Translations under genes and position numbers: made by a program | Notes under the pieces: model-generated | Database searches by the model: none | What the model was told of the DNA's origin: nothing | What the model saw: the letters and a program-made list of their open reading frames with translations, nothing else | Source: Acidimicrobiales bacterium | GTDB lineage: Bacteria; Actinomycetota; Acidimicrobiia; Acidimicrobiales; SZUA-35 | Length of the DNA stretch: 12,257 nucleotides | Reading direction: 5' to 3' | Assembly (NCBI GenBank): GCA_013003325.1 | Contig: JABDJU010000169.1 | Span: 1 to 12,257 of the forward strand | Shown here: in pieces, positions 7,001 to 12,257 of the stretch | Numbering within the stretch: the first letter of the stretch is position 1 | Layout of the letters: each line of letters begins with the position of its first letter

Positions 7001-8984
7001 CGGTTGCGTCCTGCACCATGGCGCCGCTGAGTTCCTCGCCGCCGTTGGTAGTGCTCCCGCCGACCTCATCGACGGTCTCGGGCTCGATCGACGCCGCCGA
7101 CGGATTTTCCTCAGCCAGAGCGATGAGACGGTCGACTTCGTCTCCCGACACCGTCTCGTGCTCGAGCAGACTGCGAGCGATCAGATTGAGCGCTCCACGC
7201 TTGGTGTTGAGCAGCTCGGCACAGCGCGCTTCCATTTCCATGAGAATGCGCCGGGTTTCGGTGTCGATGAGTTCGGAGGTGCGTTCGGAATATTCCTTGG
7301 AGGTCATACCACCATCGCCGAGGAACACCGGACCGTTATCGCCGAGACTCATCGGGCCGATGGCGTCGCTCATACCCCACTCGGTCACCATTCGACGGGC
7401 CATCTGGGTGGCCTGGCGCAGGTCGTCGGAGGCTCCACTGGAGACTTCGCCGAACACGATCCGTTCGGCGTTGCGGCCACCGAGCGCCATGACGATGCGG
7501 TCTTCGGCCTCCTGCTGTTCGAGTTTGTGACGGTCGCCTTCGGGCAGGGTCATCGTGACGCCCAGCGCCATGCCGGTGGGGATGATCGTGACCTTGTGAA
7601 CCGGGTCGTGGCTGGGCAGGGCGGCAGCGCACAGGGCGTGGCCCGCCTCGTGATATGCGGTCCGCTCGAGCTCTTCTCGACTGCGCACCATCGACTCCCG
7701 CTCGATACCGATCAGGACTCGGTCGCGGGCCTGGTCGAAACTGGTCGAGGTGATGGTTGCCTGGCCGTGACGTACGGCGAACAACGCTGCCTCGTTGACG
7801 AGATTCGCTAGGTCGGCACCCGACATGCCAGGGGTTCCTCGGGCGATGACATCGATGTCGACATCGGGGCCCATCTTCTTGTGCTTGGTGTGGACCGCCA
7901 GGATCTCCTTGCGATCATCCAACTCCGGCAGAGGCACGACAACCTGGCGGTCGAATCGGCCGGGCCGGAGAAGGGCGGGGTCAAGGATGTCGGGTCGGTT
8001 GGTGGCCGCCATCATCACGATGCCTTCGGTCGCTTCGAAACCGTCCATCTCGGCAAGCATCTGATTGAGGGTCTGCTCACGTTCGTCGTGTCCACCACCC
8101 AGGCCGGCGCCGCGCTTTCGGCCGATCGAATCGATCTCGTCGATGAAGATGATGGCCCGGCCCATCTTCCGGGCCTCGGCAAAGAGATCTCGCACCCGGC
8201 TGGCGCCCACACCGACGAACATCTCCATAAAGTCGGAGCCGGTGACGCTCATGAACGGCACACCGGCCTCGCCAGCTACCGCTCGGGCGATCAGCGTCTT
8301 GCCGGTCCCGGGAGGGCCGACCAGGAGGACGCCTTTGGGGATGCGAGCCCCGATCTCTCCGAATTTGGCCGGATGCTTCAGGAAGTCGACGACCTCGGTG
8401 ATTTCACGCTTCACGCCGGCGTACCCGGCGACGTCGGCAAAGGTGGTGCCGGGACGTTCGGTGGTGTAGGTCTTGGCCTTGGACCGACCCACGGACATGA
8501 TGCCGCCCATCTGGCTCTGCTGACGCCGGCTCAGCCACCAGAAGAACAGGATGATGAGGCCCAACGGCAGAAACAGCGGAAGGATGGTGTTGGTGAACAC
8601 GTTCCCGGTGTTGGTGTTGGGGCTGATCTTGATGCCGCTGTTGATCAGTTTCTCTTGGGTGGTGTCGGGGATTTCGCGCAGGCTGAACGTACGGAAGGTC
8701 TCCGGCGGTTCGCTGTTGGTGATCACTTCGATCTCGAAGGTTGCGTTGTTGTACTTGATCTCGGCGACCTCGCCGGCATCAACCTTGTTCAGGAATTCGT
8801 CGTAGGAGATCTCGTTGCTCGTGGTGGCGGCGCCGCCGCTGATCGCGACGACAAGGAGCGTAATGACAACAGCGCTGACCAGCAGGATCGCCCACCGGGG
8901 CATGCCGCCTTCGCCCTTGGCGCCGGGCAGGCGGGGGTTGCGGCCGTTTTGTGGGGGAGGAAGATTCGGGCCTTTGTCAGACAT
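6990..8984 (-). CDS. ftsH: ATP-dependent zinc metalloprotease FtsH
   Basis: This is a 664-residue membrane-bound AAA+ protease that extracts and degrades membrane and regulatory proteins as a hexamer. Order: a short Pro/Gly-rich cytoplasmic N-terminus; membrane segment 31-49; an extracytoplasmic domain to about 130; membrane segment 132-150; the AAA+ module with Walker A GPPGTGKT (223-230), pore loop MFVGVG (255-260), Walker B IIFIDEID (278-285) and second region of homology NRPDILDPALLRPGRFDR (about 329-346); and the M41 protease with HEAGH (445-449) and D521 of SGASDD as third zinc ligand. All key residues are present and length is normal. The tail after ~630 is low-complexity and acidic. 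The start is ATG 8984; GGAG lies only 3 nt before it, and a TAAGCT box lies 6 nt upstream. It is not beside tilS, hpt or folE, the common neighbours, so it may be a solitary or second copy. Confidence 0.97.
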   Translation of the reverse strand: MSDKGPNLPPPQNGRNPRLPGAKGEGGMPRWAILLVSAVVITLLVVAISGGAATTSNEISYDEFLNKVDAGEVAEIKYNNATFEIEVITNSEPPETFRTFSLREIPDTTQEKLINSGIKISPNTNTGNVFTNTILPLFLPLGLIILFFWWLSRRQQSQMGGIMSVGRSKAKTYTTERPGTTFADVAGYAGVKREITEVVDFLKHPAKFGEIGARIPKGVLLVGPPGTGKTLIARAVAGEAGVPFMSVTGSDFMEMFVGVGASRVRDLFAEARKMGRAIIFIDEIDSIGRKRGAGLGGGHDEREQTLNQMLAEMDGFEATEGIVMMAATNRPDILDPALLRPGRFDRQVVVPLPELDDRKEILAVHTKHKKMGPDVDIDVIARGTPGMSGADLANLVNEAALFAVRHGQATITSTSFDQARDRVLIGIERESMVRSREELERTAYHEAGHALCAAALPSHDPVHKVTIIPTGMALGVTMTLPEGDRHKLEQQEAEDRIVMALGGRNAERIVFGEVSSGASDDLRQATQMARRMVTEWGMSDAIGPMSLGDNGPVFLGDGGMTSKEYSERTSELIDTETRRILMEMEARCAELLNTKRGALNLIARSLLEHETVSGDEVDRLIALAEENPSAASIEPETVDEVGGSTTNGGEELSGAMVQDATENG

Positions 8985-9065
8985 GTCTCCAGCTTAGGGG
9001 TTGAGGTTTGATTGAAGAGGGTCGGGTGAAGGGCGATCGACGTGTGTCACAGATACCGTCGGCGC
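8985..9065. promoter_or_regulatory. Divergent promoter region between ftsH and the CPBP protease gene
   Basis: This 81-bp gap serves two divergent genes. On the minus strand TAAGCT (8996-8991) is 6 nt from the ftsH ATG. On the plus strand TACCGT (9054-9059) is 6 nt from the CPBP ATG at 9066. Both match the TAnnnT -10 pattern at leaderless spacing; no convincing TTGACA -35 is visible for either. The GGAG at 8990-8987 would be too close to ATG 8984 for a normal ribosome site. Promoter activity is inferred. Confidence 0.4.
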
Positions 9066-9809
9066 ATGCGGTCTCAGACTGAGGGACTCCGAGACCCGAG
9101 CGTTCCCTGGACACCCTGGAATGCGCTTGCGCTGTGGGTAGCTGCGTTTTTCGGGTCTGCGGTCTGGGTCACCATTCTGTTGGCCTTCGATAGCACCAAC
9201 GATCAGCTGCCTCGTTCTGTTCCCTGGTTGTTCGCCGGTCAGCTCATGCTGTGGTTGGCCTACGGCATCGGACCACTGATTTTGGCCCGCCAGCACGGAC
9301 GTTCCTACGTCCAGGCGTTCGCCCTCGAGTATTCGTCTCGAGCGGTGGCGCTCTGGGCCTTTGTCGGCGTGGTGGTGCAGCTCGTCGTGATCCCGCTGAT
9401 CTACATTCCGCTCAGCAGCCTGATCGATGCGGAGGAGGTCGGCGACGCGGCTGAAGAACTGATCGAAACGGCGGCGACACCGGTCGATATCGGTCTGCTC
9501 TTCCTGATGATTGTAATCATCGCGCCGATCGTCGAAGAGCTGTTCTTTCGGGGCACGGTGTTGCCGGCGATCATGGACCGGCTCGGGGTGTGGCCCGCCA
9601 TCGTCATCAGTTCGGTGTGGTTTGCTGTCAGCCACCTGCAGGCGATCCAGTTCCCGGGGTTGCTGGTGGTCGGCCTCGTCCTCGCCTATTGCCGGATCAG
9701 GACGCGCAGCCTCGTGCCCGCCATCGCGCTGCACATGGCGTTCAACGGTGTCACCTTCGGCGTGCTCGTCAGCCAGCTCGAGCTGGCTCAGGGAGCGGGT
9801 GTCGTCTAG
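9066..9809 (+). CDS. CPBP-family (CAAX/Abi) intramembrane glutamic-type metalloprotease
   Basis: This 247-residue polytopic protein (from ATG 9066) has about seven hydrophobic segments (near 18-41, 51-76, 93-119, 142-163, 176-191, 196-212, 216-240). The family motifs are intact: E157-E158-x3-R162 (VEELFFRG), F186-x3-H190 (WFAVSH), and H223-x3-N227 (HMAFN). These form the catalytic centre in Rce1-like proteases, cutting substrates within the membrane. Bacterial members are linked to protein maturation, bacteriocin immunity or stress, and the substrate here cannot be told. GTG 9042 in the same frame would add eight residues (MCHRYRRR). I chose ATG 9066 because a TACCGT box sits 6 nt upstream. 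No linked bacteriocin or prenylation gene is visible. The stop TAG (9807-9809) overlaps the stop of the convergent small gene. Confidence 0.9.
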   Translation: MRSQTEGLRDPSVPWTPWNALALWVAAFFGSAVWVTILLAFDSTNDQLPRSVPWLFAGQLMLWLAYGIGPLILARQHGRSYVQAFALEYSSRAVALWAFVGVVVQLVVIPLIYIPLSSLIDAEEVGDAAEELIETAATPVDIGLLFLMIVIIAPIVEELFFRGTVLPAIMDRLGVWPAIVISSVWFAVSHLQAIQFPGLLVVGLVLAYCRIRTRSLVPAIALHMAFNGVTFGVLVSQLELAQGAGVV

Positions 9810-10015
9810 ACCCCGGCGCGGCGGCGACGGCCGGCGTGGGTGCCTACATGGTCCAGGGCGGCTTCGAGGTTGATGTCTTCGCCTGCCAACTCCCAGGTAC
9901 GGGTGTCGCAGGTCTGGCACGAGCACATGATCAAGTCATGTCCGTCCACGTTGATCTTCAGAGTGACCAGTTCCGAGGTGCAGACCGGGCAAGGTTGAGC
10001 AGTGGGAAGTGCCAT
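9806..10015 (-). CDS. Small zinc-ribbon protein, function unknown
   Basis: This 69-residue protein carries C9-P-V-C12 and C31-S-C33-Q-T-C36, a CxxC-x18-CxCxxC arrangement typical of a two-knuckle zinc ribbon (C9, C12, C33, C36 as likely ligands, C31 spare). A CDTRTWEL stretch follows, and the tail is basic (GRRRR). I recall similar short actinobacterial proteins annotated only as zinc-ribbon domain proteins. It might bind nucleic acid or a protein partner; no function can be assigned. A good Shine-Dalgarno, GGAGG, lies at 10031-10027, 11 nt before ATG 10015, unlike most starts here. Its TAG stop shares the CTAG at 9806-9809 with the CPBP gene. The conserved-looking Cys pattern and the ribosome site support a real gene despite its size. 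Confidence 0.75.
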   Translation of the reverse strand: MALPTAQPCPVCTSELVTLKINVDGHDLIMCSCQTCDTRTWELAGEDINLEAALDHVGTHAGRRRRAGV

Positions 10016-10026
10016 TTCGAGATAAT

Positions 10027-10031
10027 CCTCC
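10027..10031 (-). promoter_or_regulatory. Shine-Dalgarno site of the zinc-ribbon gene
   Basis: GGAGG on the minus strand lies 11 nt before ATG 10015. It is the clearest ribosome binding site in the window and fixes this start. Confidence 0.6.
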
Positions 10032-10130
10032 GTAAGTCGCCTGAGCGCTCTCCGGTCGCCACCCGGGGCCGGTTCATGAGCGAAACGGTGCGAATTGAGT
10101 CAGCCGGCCCAACACGATCGTGCCTTCGGT

Positions 10131-10144
10131 GGGTCAACTGACCC
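10131..10144. promoter_or_regulatory. Inverted repeat, possible operator
   Basis: GGGTCA-AC-TGACCC is a perfect 6-2-6 inverted repeat in the 180-bp divergent gap between the zinc-ribbon gene and the membrane protein gene starting at 10196. It lies 52 bp before that start. There is no following T-run, so it looks more like a regulator half-site pair than a terminator. The symmetry is seen; function is inferred. Confidence 0.3.
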
Positions 10145-10195
10145 GGAAGCGGCCGTCAGTGACACGGTTCGTGGCATCGAAACTGCCAGACTTGG

Positions 10196-12257
10196 ATGGT
10201 TGTGCTGACCCTTCCCAAAGAACAGCCCGCAGACGTCGCGCCGGAACCCACCCCGCCCGAGCGGACCCGCCCGACATCCCTACGGACCCTGTTGTCGCGC
10301 TTCGGGTCGTGGGTCAGCCTGGCCGTCGCCTTTGGCTGCGCTGTGTTCGTATTGTTCCAACTCCGCCCCGACCTGGTGCTCACCGACACGACACCATCGG
10401 GCGGAGATATGGGCGCCCACGTCTGGGGTCCGGCCTACATGCGGGATCATCTGCTGACCCAGGGTCGTCTGACCGGATGGACCCCCGACTGGTACGCCGG
10501 GTTTCCCGCCTACCACTACTACATGATCGGTCCCCCGCTGGCGATCATCGGCCTGAACGCTGGCTTCAACCCCCTGTTCGGGGTACCGGCGGCGTTGATC
10601 ATCCTCGGCGCTGCCTGGTTCGTGGCCGGCCACGAACGGGTGCGCAACTCCGGCTTGGCCAATGGCGTTCGCTGGATCGGTGTCCTCGGTGCTGTCTCAG
10701 CGGTGTTCGTGCCATATGGGATCGCCTTCAAGCTGGTTTCTGTGGCAGGCCTCATCGCGATGCCAATCGCCGGATGGGCGATGGCTCGGCTGGCAAAGGC
10801 GATCGAACCGATTCCGGCCTTGGTGGCGATCGGCGTCACCGTGTTCCTGTTCGACACGAATTTCAACATCTACGGGGGCAACATCGCTTCCACACTGGCA
10901 GGAGAGTTCGCCTTCTCCATCAGTCTCTCGCTCGCTCTTCTTTCGATCGGGTGGTTGTTTCGCGCCCTGGACACCGGTCGGTGGAGGGCGAGTGCAGCTG
11001 TGCTTCTGGCTCTGGTGGCATTGACCCACATCATCCCGCTCCTCTTCGTGATGTTCGCTGGTGTGCTACTGCTGGTGTTCACCGCCGAAGCCCCCCGCTG
11101 GTGGATTCTGGTCGCCGGCCTCGCGGCCGCTCTGGTCCCGGTCGGGTTGAACGAGGACCTCGGTCGGGCCCCTCAGATCGCCGCCCTTGTTACGTTGCCG
11201 GTGATCGTGCTGGCGCTGGCCGCGGTCTCTCCCGAGATCGTCGACCGCATCAAGCTCCTTGCCATCATCGGCCCGGTCGGCGCGTTGATCTCTTCCATCT
11301 GGTTGCTCCCGTTCTACATGCGCCGAGACTTCTTCAACGACATGGGCTGGGAGCGACTCGACGACTACATCCCAGACCTCCTCAACACCCCGATGAAGAT
11401 CGCGCTCCCGATCGCTGTTGTCGGTGCGTTGCTAGCCTTCGCATTCCGAGACCGGATCGGGATGCTGTTCTCGATCCTCGCCGTCGCCAGCGCGCTGGGC
11501 GTCGCCAACCTGCCCGATGGCAAGCTGTGGAATGCCCGCATCCTGCCTTTCTACTACCTGTCGGTCTACCTCGCGGCAGCGGTCGGCATCGCACTGCTGG
11601 CCCGGGTCGTCGGTACTGCGGTGTCGGAGCGACTGAACGCTCCCGACCCTCTGGTCACCTACGGGTTCACCTCGCTCGCGCTCGCTGGGTCATTGCTCGG
11701 TGTGACCTTCACGCTCCAAGCATTCCCCGAACGTTTCGAAGGCGTCAGCGACGACGGCAGCTACACGTTTCTAGGTATCGAGGGCGGAGAAAAGAGCTTC
11801 ATCCCGAGCTGGGTGCAGTGGAACTACAGCGGCTACGAGCAGAAGTCGAGCTACGCCGAATATGCCCTTGTCGTCGATGCGATGGCCGAAGTCGGCGAAA
11901 CCAACGGTTGCGGTCGTGCGATGTGGGAGTACAGCGCAGAACTCGATCGCTACGGCACACCGATGGCGCTGATGCTGCTCCCGCACTGGACCGATGGCTG
12001 CATCGGCTCGATGGAGGGCCTCTACTTCGAATCGTCGTCGTCGACTCCTTTCCACTTCCTGAACCAGAGCACGCTGTCGGTTGCACCGTCGCGGGCACAA
12101 CGCGACCTGCCGTATCAGAACTTCAACATCGACCGTGGTGTTGCTCAGCTCCAGACGGTCGGCGTGCGCTACTACATGGCCCAGTCCGATGAAGCGATCG
12201 CCGCGGCGGAAAGCCATCCCGCACTCGACCGAATCGCCGAGGCACAGCCCTTCATCA
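10196..12257 (+). CDS. Large polytopic GT-C-like membrane protein, partial (continues past right edge)
   Basis: The frame is open from 10163 to the window end, and 687 residues are visible from ATG 10196. After a Pro/Glu-rich cytoplasmic N-terminus, the first membrane segment (about 38-57) leads into a loop with D64, D71 and H75 (TDTTPSGGDMGAHVWG). This is where GT-C enzymes keep their catalytic acid. A WTPDWYAGFPAYHYY motif follows, then roughly ten further hydrophobic segments to about residue 510, and a soluble, probably exported domain from about 515. That domain has cysteines C572 and C602 and a GVRYYMAQS stretch. The layout resembles the membrane proteins labelled PTPS-related or YfhO/PMT-like, which are thought to move sugars from lipid carriers; the precise family is unsure. 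GTG 10202 is an alternative start. I see no Shine-Dalgarno or TAnnnT box near either start. Confidence 0.8.
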   Translation, partial: MVVLTLPKEQPADVAPEPTPPERTRPTSLRTLLSRFGSWVSLAVAFGCAVFVLFQLRPDLVLTDTTPSGGDMGAHVWGPAYMRDHLLTQGRLTGWTPDWYAGFPAYHYYMIGPPLAIIGLNAGFNPLFGVPAALIILGAAWFVAGHERVRNSGLANGVRWIGVLGAVSAVFVPYGIAFKLVSVAGLIAMPIAGWAMARLAKAIEPIPALVAIGVTVFLFDTNFNIYGGNIASTLAGEFAFSISLSLALLSIGWLFRALDTGRWRASAAVLLALVALTHIIPLLFVMFAGVLLLVFTAEAPRWWILVAGLAAALVPVGLNEDLGRAPQIAALVTLPVIVLALAAVSPEIVDRIKLLAIIGPVGALISSIWLLPFYMRRDFFNDMGWERLDDYIPDLLNTPMKIALPIAVVGALLAFAFRDRIGMLFSILAVASALGVANLPDGKLWNARILPFYYLSVYLAAAVGIALLARVVGTAVSERLNAPDPLVTYGFTSLALAGSLLGVTFTLQAFPERFEGVSDDGSYTFLGIEGGEKSFIPSWVQWNYSGYEQKSSYAEYALVVDAMAEVGETNGCGRAMWEYSAELDRYGTPMALMLLPHWTDGCIGSMEGLYFESSSSTPFHFLNQSTLSVAPSRAQRDLPYQNFNIDRGVAQLQTVGVRYYMAQSDEAIAAAESHPALDRIAEAQPFI

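Noticed and set aside
7881..9011. 376-codon plus-strand frame antisense to ftsH
   Set aside because: It is His/Gly/Asp-rich and mirrors the conserved ftsH coding strand; the FtsH motifs are complete on the minus strand.
9042..9065. Earlier GTG start for the CPBP gene
   Set aside because: It adds only a short basic stretch, and the likely -10 box (9054-9059) lies inside it; ATG 9066 fits better.
9813..9834. CCGGC...GCCGG hairpin after the CPBP stop
   Set aside because: The loop is 12 nt, there is no T-run, and it lies inside the zinc-ribbon coding region; such GC-rich pairs are common here.
10120..12192. 690-codon plus-strand open frame over the GT-C-like gene
   Set aside because: Its product is Arg/Pro/Gly-rich with no domain or membrane pattern. 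The frame starting at 10196 gives a coherent polytopic protein across the whole stretch and is open to the window end. The 690-codon frame is a high-GC shadow.
1..12257. Search for tRNA, rRNA, CRISPR, IS ends or phage genes
   Set aside because: No cloverleaf, spaced direct repeats, transposase motifs or att-like repeats were noticed, and coding sequence fills almost all of the window.

Overview
This is a GC-rich, tightly packed chromosomal window that looks like an actinobacterium, probably of the Acidimicrobiia (Ilumatobacter/Microthrix-like). The case rests on codon bias, GTG starts, TAnnnT boxes placed just upstream of start codons, and a large GT2 membrane glycosyltransferase followed by a DUF5719-type protein, an arrangement I recall from Actinobacteria. 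The lineage is inferred from sequence style and gene content only. I see no tRNA, rRNA, IS element, CRISPR array or phage gene, and no gene-free stretch over 300 bases.

Layout. (1) Positions 1-1526, minus strand: a two-gene GDP-D-rhamnose pathway. It holds rmd (GDP-4-dehydro-6-deoxy-D-mannose reductase) and, overlapping it by 4 bp, gmd (GDP-mannose 4,6-dehydratase), which is cut by the left window edge. (2) Positions 1573-6970, plus strand, divergent from rmd: a translationally coupled three-gene operon. It encodes a ~1105-residue GT2/polytopic membrane protein, a 561-residue exported DUF5719-like protein built from four similar beta-rich units, and a 132-residue membrane-anchored thioredoxin-like protein. 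(3) Positions 6990-8984, minus strand: ftsH, the membrane AAA+ zinc protease, ending 19 bp from the thioredoxin-like gene. (4) Positions 9066-9809, plus strand: a CPBP (CAAX/Abi) intramembrane metalloprotease, divergent from ftsH. (5) Positions 9806-10015, minus strand: a 69-residue zinc-ribbon protein whose stop codon overlaps the CPBP stop in one CTAG palindrome. (6) From 10196 to the right edge, plus strand: a large polytopic GT-C-like membrane protein, open at the window end.

How it fits together. Regions 1, 2 and 6 suggest a cell-surface glycan locus: a nucleotide-sugar supply (GDP-D-rhamnose), a cytoplasm-facing GT2 enzyme fused to a membrane and exported domain, an exported companion protein, and a second lipid-linked-sugar type membrane enzyme. 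The acceptor and the sugar actually used cannot be read from sequence. The central part pairs two membrane proteases back to back.

Four of the six gene starts that open a transcription unit have a TAnnnT box 6-9 nt upstream and no well-placed Shine-Dalgarno, so leaderless transcription may be common here. The 46-bp rmd/GT2 intergenic region appears to hold two interlocked divergent promoters.
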